60,610 nt of DNA from Oceanobacillus caeni (GTDB lineage: Bacteria > Bacillota > Bacilli > Bacillales > Amphibacillaceae): assembly GCF_019037185.1 (NCBI RefSeq), contig NZ_JAHHXM010000019.1, positions 1 through 60,610 on the forward strand. Reading direction: 5' to 3'. Below, piece by piece: positions 19,019 through 28,543 of the stretch. Numbering within the stretch: position 1 is the first letter of the stretch; every line of letters starts with the position of its first letter. Under the pieces are notes generated by a model. It made no database searches, was not told the DNA's origin, and saw only the letters and a list, made by a program, of their open reading frames with translations. A program made the position numbers and the translations under genes.

Positions 19019-20399
19019 TATATTCACCTCTTGTTAAATGAATAATAACCCTTGTACCCTTACCAAGTTCACTTTCGATTTCAATCGTACCTCCGTGAGA
19101 TTCTATAATTTCTTTTGCAATAGCTAATCCTAATCCCGTTCCACCACTTTCTCTGGAACGCGATTTTTCTACACGGTATAACCGTTCAAATAGATATGGT
19201 AATTCCTCTTTTGGAATTCCTTCCCCTTCATCTGAAATAGTTATAGTAATTTCCCTATCATTCTGGGTTACTTCTAATGATATAGACTTTCCATCGGGTG
19301 TATGTTTTCTGGCATTATCCAGTATATTTAATAAAACCTGTTGGATTCTATCGGGATCAATATTACCTATGATATTTACTGGGCATGAAGTAGAAAGTGT
19401 AATATTTTTTTCTTCCATTACTGGAGCAATTCGTTCTTCAATCGTTTGGATTAGTTGTCTTAAACTAACACTTTTTCGATTAATTACAAACTTATTCTCA
19501 TCCATTTTAGCTAGGTCAAATAAATTCTTAACCAGAACTGTCAAATGCTCCGTTTCTTCCCGTATGATATCCAGATATTCTTTTCTTTCTTCGTCCGTTA
19601 TGTCTTGCTTACTGATGATATCCGCATACCCTTTTATGTAGGTTAATGGCGTTCTAAGTTCGTGAGAGATACTTGCCAAAAATTCATTTCTGTCATTTTT
19701 TAATCGTTCTAGATCACTAGATAACCACATGATAGAACCGGCTAATTCACCTAGTTCATCTTTTCGTTCCATATGTAATTGCACCTTATTTTTCCCCTCG
19801 CTTAGTTGTTCGGTGGCTTCTTTCATTTTCATTAATGGTAACGTAATAAAACGAGAAAGAATAAAAACGGTAAAGATGGTTAGAACAATGGTGATTAGTC
19901 CAACTATGACAAATTGATCACTCAAATAATTAACCATATTTTTTACAATATTGGTATTAGCAAACATAAAGACATGCCCTTGATGTTCCTCATCAATAGT
20001 AATGGGGCTATCAACCGCTATATATTGTTTTTCCGACCAACGTTGTTCTACTACTTTTCCTACACTGGGTATATCCTTATAATCCGTATGAACAATTACT
20101 TCAAACATTTCCTTTTCAACAGGATCGGAATTAATGATGATGTTACCATTGGCATCGGTAATAATAACAGCAAATTCCGATTCTGACTCCATGATAGCAA
20201 CATGCTCTAACGTTGATGAATCAAAATTATTTTCCAAGACAGCACTATGTGTATTGGCACGAGCTAATAAACTATCCATCACTTCATCAATACGTTCATT
20301 TGCTATATTTGTATATAGAATAAAATAAACAAAAACCTCGATAATTAACATGAACACAAAGAATAATAGTCCAATTTTTAAGGATAATTTATTAAACAT
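19011..20399 (-). CDS. Membrane sensor histidine kinase
   Basis: 462 residues. Two membrane helices (LKIGLLFFVFMLIIEVFVYFI and FVIVGLITIVLTIFTVFILSRFI) enclose an extracellular sensor of about 130 residues. Then come HAMP, a HisKA domain with phosphorylatable His in SISHELRTPLTYIKGY, and the ATPase domain (NILDNARKH, ISDEGEGIPKEE, SGGTGLGLAI). The start has AAAGAGGTC upstream. Order is DsbD-like protein, kinase, regulator, with 12-base and overlapping junctions, so it is one operon. Confidence 0.92.
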   Translation of the reverse strand: MFNKLSLKIGLLFFVFMLIIEVFVYFILYTNIANERIDEVMDSLLARANTHSAVLENNFDSSTLEHVAIMESESEFAVIITDANGNIIINSDPVEKEMFEVIVHTDYKDIPSVGKVVEQRWSEKQYIAVDSPITIDEEHQGHVFMFANTNIVKNMVNYLSDQFVIVGLITIVLTIFTVFILSRFITLPLMKMKEATEQLSEGKNKVQLHMERKDELGELAGSIMWLSSDLERLKNDRNEFLASISHELRTPLTYIKGYADIISKQDITDEERKEYLDIIREETEHLTVLVKNLFDLAKMDENKFVINRKSVSLRQLIQTIEERIAPVMEEKNITLSTSCPVNIIGNIDPDRIQQVLLNILDNARKHTPDGKSISLEVTQNDREITITISDEGEGIPKEELPYLFERLYRVEKSRSRESGGTGLGLAIAKEIIESHGGTIEIESELGKGTRVIIHLTRGEYNG

Positions 20400-20411
20400 A
20401 ATTGACCTCTT

Positions 20412-21137
20412 TTACCAGTAAGTTAAAGTATCCAGAATACCTATAACAAGAATGATAACTCCTGCAAGTTTTTGTACTAGTGATCCTATTCTTCTGCTTC
20501 TCTTTAATATAATGCCACTTGCCCCAAAATACCAAATAAGAAAAATAATTAAAAAAAGTGGAAGTGAGGTTCCAATTCCAAATACAGAAGGTAATACAAA
20601 TCCATATGATGTTTCTAATACAACTGGCATTAAGGTTAGTATAAATAATACAAACATAGTAGGGCAAAATGCTAACGTAAAACTCGCACCCATTAAAAAG
20701 CTTCCTAGATAGCTGTCTCTAAGCCTAGTAGGGATTTTAAACATTTTTCCGGTTTTCCTCCAACTAAATAATCCGAGCATAAATATACCAACTAGTATAA
20801 GTAATGGCCCTATTAATTTCCTTAGAATCGGGAACATTTGTGTAAGAGTACTGTGTACTTCCTTTCCGAGTAACCAAATCACTAAACCAATAATTGAAAA
20901 AACGACTATTTTACCTAAAACAAATAGAAATACGTGTAACCAAGGGACTTTTTCAATTAATGATTTATTCCCATAAATAGTCATTGCACTAATATTACCT
21001 GTAAGTTGACAGGGAGCAACTGCGCCAATTAAACCAAGAAAAAATGCAAATAACAGCGGTATATGTTCATATCCATATGCAATTTGTTGAAGTGGCTCAT
21101 TTAACATGATGCCTATTTCGTTAAAAAGTTCGAACAT
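20412..21137 (-). CDS. DsbD/CcdA-like (TauE-annotated) membrane protein
   Basis: 241 residues, six to seven helices. The cysteine motifs GAVAPCQLTGNISA and LAFCPTMFVLFIL match the paired redox cysteines of the CcdA/DsbD transmembrane domain, although such proteins are often labelled sulfite exporter TauE/SafE or UreH-like. It heads the minus-strand operon with the sensor kinase and response regulator. A role in moving electrons, or in metal movement linked to copper, is inferred from context. Confidence 0.75.
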   Translation of the reverse strand: MFELFNEIGIMLNEPLQQIAYGYEHIPLLFAFFLGLIGAVAPCQLTGNISAMTIYGNKSLIEKVPWLHVFLFVLGKIVVFSIIGLVIWLLGKEVHSTLTQMFPILRKLIGPLLILVGIFMLGLFSWRKTGKMFKIPTRLRDSYLGSFLMGASFTLAFCPTMFVLFILTLMPVVLETSYGFVLPSVFGIGTSLPLFLIIFLIWYFGASGIILKRSRRIGSLVQKLAGVIILVIGILDTLTYW

Positions 21138-21337
21138 ATCAATTCACTCACTTTGCCTTTAATAGTCTTATCCATTAAATAACATATAAAAAAAATGTCC
21201 ATTTTTTGTGCAGATTTCAGCAAATATTAATCAAAGGTAATAATGAAGAAAGAGAATCTCAAAATATTAATAGAAAGTGCGTTTTAATGTGATTGTTAAA
21301 TAATAGGGGAAATATAACAAAATATAAAGTTTATCCA

Positions 21338-21366
21338 TTGACAATAATACTATACGGGGGTATCGT
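21338..21366 (+). promoter_or_regulatory. csoR-copA promoter with CsoR operator
   Basis: TTGACA (21338-21343), a 17-bp spacer and TATCGT (21361-21366). The spacer and -10 contain TATACGGGGGTAT (21351-21363), a GC-rich CsoR-type site, so repressor binding would block the polymerase. This is the arrangement expected for autoregulation by CsoR, relieved by Cu(I). Confidence 0.8.
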
Positions 21367-21395
21367 AAATATATAAAGATAAGGAAGTGATTCAT

Positions 21396-21701
21396 TTGGA
21401 GGAAAAATTCTTACATGATCATCCGAGTAAACCAAGAACAAAAGATGAAATGCAAAAAATAATTAATCGTTTAAAACGAATTGAGGGTCAAGTTCGTGGA
21501 ATACAGAAAATGGTGGAAGATGATCGTTATTGTGTAGATATTTTAGTACAAATAAGTGCCATTCAATCGGCATTAAAAAATGTAGGATTTTCTATCACGG
21601 AACGACATATTAAACATTGTGTTAGTGATGCTATCAAACAAGGTGAAGGTAAGGAAACCATTGAAGAATTATTGAATGTCATGAAGCAGTTTTCTAAGTA
21701 A
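21396..21701 (+). CDS. csoR: Copper-sensing repressor CsoR
   Basis: A tetrameric all-helical repressor that leaves DNA when Cu(I) binds. About 101 residues; the family core [22 protein letters not shown] is followed by the Cu(I) ligands: Cys in [10 protein letters not shown], and His and Cys in [12 protein letters not shown] prefer the TTG at 21396, which is seven bases past AAGGAAGTG; an in-frame GTG at 21387 lies too close to that ribosome site. The gene is followed by copA after 13 bases and then copZ. Confidence 0.93.
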   Translation: MEEKFLHDHPSKPRTKDEMQKIINRLKRIEGQVRGIQKMVEDDRYCVDILVQISAIQSALKNVGFSITERHIKHCVSDAIKQGEGKETIEELLNVMKQFSK

Positions 21702-21714
21702 GGAGGGAATTATT

Positions 21715-24099
21715 ATGAGTGAAACAAATCATACAACACTTGGTGTAACAGGGATGACCTGTGCAGCCTGTTCTAATCGTGTTGAAAAGGTTTTGAATAA
21801 AATGGATGGGGTCAAGGCTCAAGTTAATTTAACAACAGAAAAGGCATCGATAGATTATGATCCAGAGAAAACCTCTATTGAAGACATATCGAAAAAAATA
21901 GAGAATGTTGGTTATGGTGTTCTAACGGAGAAAACAGAACTAGATGTCTTTCGGATGACTTGTGCAGCTTGCTCTAACCGTATTGAAAAGGTATTAAATA
22001 AACAAGAAGGAGTGAAACTTGCAACTGTAAACTTAACGACAGAAAGTGCGGCTATTGAATATAATCCCGGAATCGTTGATGTAAAAGACCTAATTGATAA
22101 AATTAAAAATATTGGTTATGATGCAAAACCAAAGGCAAAAGCCGAAGACAAACAAACATATAAAGAAAAAGAATTAAAAAATATGAAGAAGAAATTAATT
22201 ATTTCTGCTGTCCTATCTGCACCATTATTATTAACGATGCTTGTTCATTTATTAGGAATGAGTATACCAGATATATTCATGAATCCTTGGTTCCAATTTG
22301 CTTTAGCAACACCCGTTCAATTTATCATCGGATGGCAATTTTATGAAGGTGCATATAAGAACCTACGTAATGGTGGGGCAAACATGGATGTACTTGTTGC
22401 TTTAGGTACAAGTGCGGCTTATTTCTATAGTTTATACGAAGCATTTAAGACTATTGGCAATCCAGAATATATGCCACATTTATACTTTGAAACCAGTGCT
22501 GTTTTGATTACGTTAATTTTGTTTGGTAAATATTTGGAAACGAGAGCGAAAAGTCAAACAACAAATGCTTTATCCAAATTGCTTAATTTACAAGCAAAAG
22601 AAGCTCGTGTAATTAGAGATGGTAAAGAATTAATGATTCCTGTAGAAGAAGTTGTCGTTGGAGATCGCTTAATTGTCAAACCGGGAGAAAAGATACCGGT
22701 AGATGGTATGGTTGTAAAAGGTAGAACTTCGGTAGATGAATCCATGCTTACAGGAGAATCAATTCCAATTGAAAAGGATTCAGAGGCAAAATTAATTGGA
22801 TCTACTATTAATAAAAATGGCTCCATTGAAATGGAAGCAACAAAAGTAGGAAAAGATACGGCCCTTGCATCTATTGTCAAGGTTGTGGAGGAAGCTCAAG
22901 GATCAAAGGCGCCAATTCAACGATTGGCAGATGTTATTTCAGGTTATTTCGTTCCAATAGTGGTCGGTATTGCTATCCTTACTTTTATTATATGGATTAC
23001 TTTAGTCGAGCCGGGTCAGTTAGAACCTGCTTTAGTTGCAGCAATTGCTGTACTTGTTATTGCCTGTCCATGTGCTTTAGGACTTGCAACACCAACATCC
23101 ATTATGGTTGGAACAGGAAAAGCTGCAGAAAGTGGAATCTTATTTAAAGGTGGGGAACACCTAGAGGGAACACATGAGTTAGAAGCAATCGTACTTGATA
23201 AGACGGGTACAATCACAAAAGGAAAACCAGAAGTAATTGATTTTTCAGGTGATGAAGAGACATTACAATTATTGGCTAGTGCAGAAAAAGGGTCTGAACA
23301 TCCACTTGCAGAAGCAATTGTGGCATATGCTACAGAGAATAATATCGACTTTTTGGAAGTAGAACATTTTGAGGCAGTACCGGGTCATGGTATTGAAGCA
23401 AAAATTTCCGGAAAAAACATTCTTGTTGGTAATAGAAAGTTAATGAATGATCATCAAATTAATACAGCAGGTTATGAAGAAAAATTAGTTAATTATGAAA
23501 CTGATGGTAAAACAGCGATGTTGATTGCCATTGATGGTGAGTACCGGGGAACAGTTGCTGTTGCAGATACTATAAAAGAAACGGCTCCAGAGGCTATTAA
23601 GCAATTGAAAGATTTAGGAATAGAAGTGTTTATGTTAACAGGTGATAATGAAAGAACAGCCAAAGCAATAGCAAAACAAGTTGGAATTGATCAGGTAATC
23701 GCTGAAGTATTACCCGAAGAAAAAGCAGCTAAAGTAAAAGCAATCCAAGAACAAGGTAAGAAAGTTGCAATGGTTGGGGATGGTGTTAATGATGCACCTG
23801 CACTTGTTACAGCGGATATTGGGATTGCCATTGGAACTGGTACAGAAGTAGCAATTGAGGCTGCTGATGTTACGATTCTTGGTGGTGAGCTATTGCTTAT
23901 ACCGAAGGCAATTAAAATCAGTCATGCAACGATTAGAAATATCCGACAAAATCTATTCTGGGCATTCGGATATAATACAGCCGGAATACCAGTTGCAGCA
24001 ATTGGATTACTTGCGCCGTGGATTGCTGGCGCAGCAATGGCGTTAAGTTCAGTAAGTGTTGTTACTAACTCACTTCGACTAAAAAGAGTGAAGTTATAA
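21715..24099 (+). CDS. copA: Copper P1B-1-type ATPase CopA
   Basis: Exports Cu(I). 794 residues with two N-terminal heavy-metal domains, each with an intact TCAAC site ([13 protein letters not shown] and [13 protein letters not shown]; the second has Arg in place of the usual Gly before the motif). The core has TGES, CPC ([13 protein letters not shown], about residue 449), DKTGT near 495, SEHPLAEAI and [10 protein letters not shown], and the C-terminal helices contain the N/YN and MxxxS residues of the P1B-1 group. A GGAGG site precedes the ATG. Operon csoR-copA-copZ. Confidence 0.96.
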   Translation: MSETNHTTLGVTGMTCAACSNRVEKVLNKMDGVKAQVNLTTEKASIDYDPEKTSIEDISKKIENVGYGVLTEKTELDVFRMTCAACSNRIEKVLNKQEGVKLATVNLTTESAAIEYNPGIVDVKDLIDKIKNIGYDAKPKAKAEDKQTYKEKELKNMKKKLIISAVLSAPLLLTMLVHLLGMSIPDIFMNPWFQFALATPVQFIIGWQFYEGAYKNLRNGGANMDVLVALGTSAAYFYSLYEAFKTIGNPEYMPHLYFETSAVLITLILFGKYLETRAKSQTTNALSKLLNLQAKEARVIRDGKELMIPVEEVVVGDRLIVKPGEKIPVDGMVVKGRTSVDESMLTGESIPIEKDSEAKLIGSTINKNGSIEMEATKVGKDTALASIVKVVEEAQGSKAPIQRLADVISGYFVPIVVGIAILTFIIWITLVEPGQLEPALVAAIAVLVIACPCALGLATPTSIMVGTGKAAESGILFKGGEHLEGTHELEAIVLDKTGTITKGKPEVIDFSGDEETLQLLASAEKGSEHPLAEAIVAYATENNIDFLEVEHFEAVPGHGIEAKISGKNILVGNRKLMNDHQINTAGYEEKLVNYETDGKTAMLIAIDGEYRGTVAVADTIKETAPEAIKQLKDLGIEVFMLTGDNERTAKAIAKQVGIDQVIAEVLPEEKAAKVKAIQEQGKKVAMVGDGVNDAPALVTADIGIAIGTGTEVAIEAADVTILGGELLLIPKAIKISHATIRNIRQNLFWAFGYNTAGIPVAAIGLLAPWIAGAAMALSSVSVVTNSLRLKRVKL

Positions 24100-24135
24100 A
24101 ATATATTAAATTTATTTAAAGGAGGTGAAAATATA

Positions 24136-24342
24136 ATGGAAAAGAAAACATTAGACGTACAAGGCATGTCTTGTGGTCACTGCAAAATGTCAGTTGAAGG
24201 TGCATTGAAAAAATTAGATGGCGTATCAGCAGCTGAGGTTAATTTAGAAGCTGGAAAAGTAGATGTTACTTTTGATGAATCAAAGGTAAATGTTGATGCC
24301 ATGAAAGATGCAATTGAAGAACAAGGCTATGATGTTGCCTAA
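24136..24342 (+). CDS. copZ: Copper chaperone CopZ
   Basis: A 68-residue heavy-metal domain with the GMSCGHCKMSVEGALKKLDG motif (CxxC). It carries Cu(I) in the cytoplasm to CopA and to CsoR. It sits 36 bases downstream of copA with its own GGAGGTG site, and a terminator follows. Confidence 0.95.
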   Translation: MEKKTLDVQGMSCGHCKMSVEGALKKLDGVSAAEVNLEAGKVDVTFDESKVNVDAMKDAIEEQGYDVA

Positions 24343-24353
24343 ATATACGAAAT

Positions 24354-24385
24354 AGGCTGGTTTTCATAGAGAAGACCAGCCTTTT
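24354..24385 (+). terminator. Terminator of the csoR-copA-copZ operon
   Basis: AGGCTGGT/ACCAGCCT stem followed by TTTT. Confidence 0.85.
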
Positions 24386-24486
24386 AATATACATTTAATA
24401 AGGTGTGAGGGTGGTTTCAAATTTGGATAAATAATGTTACTTTCACTAAGGGAACCAATATGTTAACCATTAGAAATTAGATAGTA

Positions 24487-24876
24487 TTAAAGAACAAACT
24501 TTACCAACACTGACATCAACGTAAAAAATACTAAAATCCCAACAATAAAAATTGTAATCCAAAGAGCATTCCCTTTCTTTTGAAGAATTTTATACTCTTT
24601 ATAAGTGATTTCTCCTTTTGCAAATCTTACCCCATTGTCATTCGGTTCAATAGAATAATGCTTTCCTTCTAAGTCCTCCAAAATAACTTTTGTAATTAAA
24701 GCGGACTTGTTCCCCATTTCCGTTTCAAGACTTACCCAATCATTTAATCTACTTTGGACTTCAAAACAGTTGCCACCTGCAAAGTCAACCCTAATTAATT
24801 TGTATAAGGAGCTTTCCCATATCTTTTTGGACATTTCATGAGTTTGTTGTTCAATAAAACTATAGGAAAAACACAA
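24487..24876 (-). CDS. Hypothetical protein with C-terminal membrane helix
   Basis: 129 residues, not recognised. The soluble part is mixed alpha/beta (YKLIRVDFAGGNCFEVQSRL, ALITKVILEDLEGKHYSI), followed by one membrane helix (WITIFIVGILVFFTLMSVLV). The likely start is a TTG with GAGGTGAG upstream; an ATG fourteen codons in lacks a ribosome site. It stands alone between copZ and the multicopper oxidase, on the opposite strand from copZ. Confidence 0.5.
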   Translation of the reverse strand: MCFSYSFIEQQTHEMSKKIWESSLYKLIRVDFAGGNCFEVQSRLNDWVSLETEMGNKSALITKVILEDLEGKHYSIEPNDNGVRFAKGEITYKEYKILQKKGNALWITIFIVGILVFFTLMSVLVKFVL

Positions 24877-25095
24877 AATATCTCACCTCGACTTCACTTT
24901 TTCTCTGAACCAAAAAAGTGATTTAAGTACCAATTTACTTTTACTATATCATATGAAAATATTATAAACGGTTAATTAAAATTGTTATATAAATATTTTT
25001 AGTGGAACTTTTCGAAGGCAACAGTAGATTATTTCAAGGATACCTAAAATCTCTTGGCATTAACCAACGTTTTAGGATGAATTGTCAGCAAAATA

Positions 25096-25140
25096 AAAAG
25101 GGGCTGTACGTAATCCAAAACAATCGGTACAGCCCTTCTT
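25096..25140 (-). terminator. Terminator after the multicopper oxidase gene
   Basis: GGGGCTGTAC/GTACAGCCC stem; on the minus strand it is followed by a CTTTTT run. Confidence 0.88.
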
Positions 25141-25158
25141 AATGTTTATTCCGTAAAA

Positions 25159-26673
25159 TTAGTATACTTCTACTTGCCCCATCATACCGTTATCCTCATG
25201 CTCTAGAATATGGCAATGGTACATATAGATTCCCTCTTCTGGAAAGGTGACGAGCAGTCTTACTCGTTCGCCCGGTTCAATAAGAACACTATCTTTCAGC
25301 CCTTGTTCATTCGGAGCTGGTTCCCTTCCATCACGCGATATGATTTTGAACTGAGTACCATGAATATGGAATGGATGTATCATTCCCCCCATTTCGTCTG
25401 GCTTGTTATAAACTTCCCAAACTTCCGAAACTCCTTTCTTTTGCCGCAAGTCAATCCGTTCAGGATCGAATTTCTTGCCGTTTATGGTGACCTTATCCAT
25501 CATTCCAAACAGTTCGATCTTCTTGGAGACCGGTAAGGATTTTTCTTCTTCTTTAAGGAAGGTAGTGTCATCGGTCCAAGATATGGATTCCATTTCTTCC
25601 GTTCCGCCGTCGATATCCAAATCAAAAGGCAACAGAGCATTACCTTCTTCATCAGTAATGGCAATTGGCTCATCGGATTCCATCGCTGAAAAATCAATTA
25701 GGATTTCAGCGCGCTCCGATGGGGACAGCGTAATCTCATCCATTTCAACCGGTTCATGCAATAACCCGCCATCTGAAGCAATCTGAGTAAATGTGGCCCC
25801 ATTGCTTAAACGGAACGTGTAATTTCGGGCGTTCGCGCCGTTTAGGATTCGAAAACGCATCAGCGGTTTTGTCACAGTCAGTTTCGGATTAATCGTACCG
25901 TTAACGAGCGATACATCTCCGATTGTTCCATCACTGTTCATTAGATTTTTATAATCCAGTTGCTTGTTTTCGTCAAAGAGACGATCCTGAAAAATGAGAG
26001 GGATATCATCTACACCATAAGTATGTGGCAAAGCAGGAGCTTCTTCATCCGTCTCCTCCACGTAGAGCATTCCTGCAAGCCCTTTGAAAACTTGTTCAGC
26101 AGTCGATTTGTGTGGATGTGGGTGATACCACAATGTCGCTGCCGGCTGATCGGCTTTTAAGGTGACGATTTTACTTTCCCCCGGCTGAATTACATCACTC
26201 GGACCACCATCCTCAGTTCCCGGTACTTCAAGACCGTGCCAGTGAAAGGTTGTTGGTTCGTTTAATTCATTCCGGACCTTCACTTTAACGGTTTCCCCCT
26301 CTTTCAACTGTAAAGTCGGACCCAACAAATTCCCATTATATCCGTAAGTATTGGTTGGAGAGCCATCAAAGAATTGCGTCGTGCCTTCTTGTGCGACCAC
26401 CTCATAATCGAAATCTGATTCCTTCTGTTTTTCTAGCAGGGGTGGTATTACTAACTCCTGAGTTCCTTTGGAGGCTTGAAGAGGGGGGATATTATCATGG
26501 TCCATGTGTTCTTCCATACCTTCCATGTCCCCGTGGTTCATATCCATATTTTCTTCATGTTGCATTTCTCCAGATTCCATAGTTTGTTCTACAGACTGTT
26601 GTTCTGTTGTGATGTTTGTGCAACCCGTCAATATTAGCAACAAGCCTGCACCTGTCAATATACTTTTTTTCAT
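25159..26673 (-). CDS. mco: Multicopper oxidase lipoprotein
   Basis: Oxidises Cu(I) to the less permeable Cu(II) outside the membrane, using O2. 504 residues: lipobox LTGC near residue 18, then a Met/His-rich linker (HEENMDMNHGDMEGMEEHMD) and three cupredoxin domains. All copper sites are visible: HWHG, WYHPHPH, HPFHIHG and the HCHILEHEDNGMMG tail with the type-1 Cys and axial Met. The start has AAAGGAG upstream. Base composition is richer in GC than its neighbours, suggesting a separate origin. mco genes accompany copB in staphylococcal copper islands. Confidence 0.92.
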   Translation of the reverse strand: MKKSILTGAGLLLILTGCTNITTEQQSVEQTMESGEMQHEENMDMNHGDMEGMEEHMDHDNIPPLQASKGTQELVIPPLLEKQKESDFDYEVVAQEGTTQFFDGSPTNTYGYNGNLLGPTLQLKEGETVKVKVRNELNEPTTFHWHGLEVPGTEDGGPSDVIQPGESKIVTLKADQPAATLWYHPHPHKSTAEQVFKGLAGMLYVEETDEEAPALPHTYGVDDIPLIFQDRLFDENKQLDYKNLMNSDGTIGDVSLVNGTINPKLTVTKPLMRFRILNGANARNYTFRLSNGATFTQIASDGGLLHEPVEMDEITLSPSERAEILIDFSAMESDEPIAITDEEGNALLPFDLDIDGGTEEMESISWTDDTTFLKEEEKSLPVSKKIELFGMMDKVTINGKKFDPERIDLRQKKGVSEVWEVYNKPDEMGGMIHPFHIHGTQFKIISRDGREPAPNEQGLKDSVLIEPGERVRLLVTFPEEGIYMYHCHILEHEDNGMMGQVEVY

Positions 26674-27112
26674 TTGTTCGCTCCTTTATTCGTCAAGTAT
26701 AAGTTGTTGAAAATATCATTTCGGTTTTTGCATTTTAGATTTCTGATGAGTTATTTAGTTGTAATCACCACGAGTTAGAAAATTACCTTTAATACATTTT
26801 CCTCCTTCCCTTGCCATTCAATCTATCGTCGCAATTATCATACCGAACAAATATCGAGAAATAATGCATAATTGGAGTAAAAACTAATCACTATTAAATT
26901 TAGATGTTGAGTATAAATGGATTATTCTACTGAAATGTCATTGATATTAAATGACATTGTATTTTTATAACCTTTTGTAATCCACTTGGAAAAGGAATGG
27001 AGATTTATTTTGGAAATATTCGTAATTTACGTTTTGCAAGGTCTGCATATAATCTGCAAATTTACTGGTTAGAATATAAGCAAGCTTTATTTTATTAGGA
27101 GGGATTGTTTAA
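26674..27112. promoter_or_regulatory. Divergent promoter region, mco / ydhK-like gene
   Basis: 439 bases without a gene. A TATAAT box at 27048-27053, with a weak TTTACG 16 bp upstream, could drive the DUF1541 lipoprotein gene. No CsoR-type palindrome was seen here, unlike the other copper genes. The remainder is AT-rich with nothing recognised. Confidence 0.45.
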
Positions 27113-27754
27113 ATGCAAAGTAGAAAAATCGTAATAGGGATAATTACTATATTCACAGTACTTATCTTATCTGCATGTACAGGTGCAAATGAAGAAGAAA
27201 ATACAGAAACCGAATCAGGTACTGAAGAAAATATGGACATGAAATCCAATAATAATGAAATGGATATGGAAGAATCTGATACCAACGAAGATATGGAAGG
27301 CATGGATCATTCTGGTATGAACCATTCTAGCACTGGCGAAGTCCCAGAAGGCTTACAAAAATCGGATAACCCAACTTATGAGGTTGGCAGCCAAGCTATA
27401 ATTGAATCTGATCATATGCCGGGAATGAAAGGTGCAGAGGCAACAATCGTTGGAGCATATGATACCACGGTATATACTGTTTCCTACACGCCTACAACCA
27501 GTGGGGAACCGGTAGAAAATCACAAATGGGTCATCCACGAGGAGATTGAAGGAGCCGGGGAAGAACCATTTGAACCGGGTACTGAGGTGACCTTAAATAC
27601 GGATCATATGGAAGGAATGAACGGGGCTGATGCAGTTATTGATTCTGCCGAAGAAACAACGGTATATATGGTTGATTTTGTAACAACTGATACAGGAGAT
27701 GAAGTAAAAAACCACAAGTGGGTAACGGAAAGTGAATTGTCATCAGTAGAATAA
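27113..27754 (+). CDS. YdhK-family copper-binding lipoprotein (DUF1541 x2)
   Basis: 213 residues. A lipobox (ILSAC near residue 22) is followed by an acidic Met-rich linker (MDMKSNNNEMDMEE, MEGMDHSGMNHSS) and two tandem DUF1541 domains, each containing DHMxGMxGA and a later NHKWV. The S. aureus copper-binding lipoprotein CopL, encoded with copB on SCC/ACME elements, belongs to this family as I recall, so extracellular copper sequestration is likely. A GGAGGG site precedes the ATG. It is a single gene, divergent from mco. Confidence 0.85.
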   Translation: MQSRKIVIGIITIFTVLILSACTGANEEENTETESGTEENMDMKSNNNEMDMEESDTNEDMEGMDHSGMNHSSTGEVPEGLQKSDNPTYEVGSQAIIESDHMPGMKGAEATIVGAYDTTVYTVSYTPTTSGEPVENHKWVIHEEIEGAGEEPFEPGTEVTLNTDHMEGMNGADAVIDSAEETTVYMVDFVTTDTGDEVKNHKWVTESELSSVE

Positions 27755-28009
27755 TTATTAAATTAGGGACTTATCCAAATCGGGTAGGTTCTTTTTTAGT
27801 AGTTGAATTGGGAGAGGTACTTGCTATTATTTACATATATATAGGTAAGTTGTATAACTCTATCTGACACAATAAACATTCGTTGCTACTACTATGGAAT
27901 AATCACCAAGATTAATGCACTTCTGAAATTTTAATGAAAAGGGAAGGAGAACTACAAAGTTGACCTAGAAGGAGAGAGTAGAGAATAAAAGAAAGAATAC
28001 AAAAAGAAT

Positions 28010-28412
28010 TTAAGTAACAGAGCTAGTTAGAAATACAACAAACTCCAAAATTATTCACCTTGTAGAAGAAACACAAGATGAACGCACACCATCTCAAGCG
28101 TTTGTAGATAAATTTGCAAAATATTATACACCTATTATTATTTGGTGGGAGCTGGGGAACTTGGGCTTATCAAGGGCAAGCTGTTCTTGTCGTTGGTTGT
28201 CCTTGTGCATTAGTTATTTCAATTGTTTCAGCAATTGGAAATGCAGCTAAAAAAGGTGTGCTTATCAAAGGCGGAATTTATCTAGGAGAAATGGGTGCCT
28301 TAAAAGCGATTGCTTTTGACAAAACTGGTGCATTAACAAAAGGGATTCCTGTTGTAACAGATTTTAATGTGTTGAACAGTTAATGGTACATTCAACGACT
28401 TATTTTCACTTC
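28010..28412 (+). pseudogene. Decayed cadA fragment fused to a cadD tail
   Basis: The sequence tracks cadA (10110-10530) from the region after the actuator domain to just past DKTG, then jumps at about 28382 to the last 30 bases of cadD. Relative to the intact copy there are in-frame stops near the start, a 46-base deletion bounded by repeated TTATTAT, and a 12-base deletion that removes four residues after [13 protein letters not shown] has become DKTGA. It has no start and cannot yield a pump. It records an earlier cad operon in the island. Confidence 0.85.
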
Positions 28413-28543
28413 TTTAAAATATATCCGATAATTAAAGGGAGAATCTTTAAAGAAGATGTAAACCAATTTATTTAATATGGAGACACAGGATAGAATAGAA
28501 AGAACGCATCATAAGCTAAAATTTGATGTGTTCTTTTTTTCTC

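Noticed and set aside
24877-25095. Small gene or RNA between the hypothetical protein and the mco terminator
   Set aside because: No ribosome site, no stem beyond the terminator, and no tRNA-like or riboswitch-like structure seen.
28114-28383. Separate short P-type ATPase gene
   Set aside because: It is the readable end of the cadA fossil; membrane helices, actuator and ATP-binding domains are missing and deletions are visible against 10110-10530.
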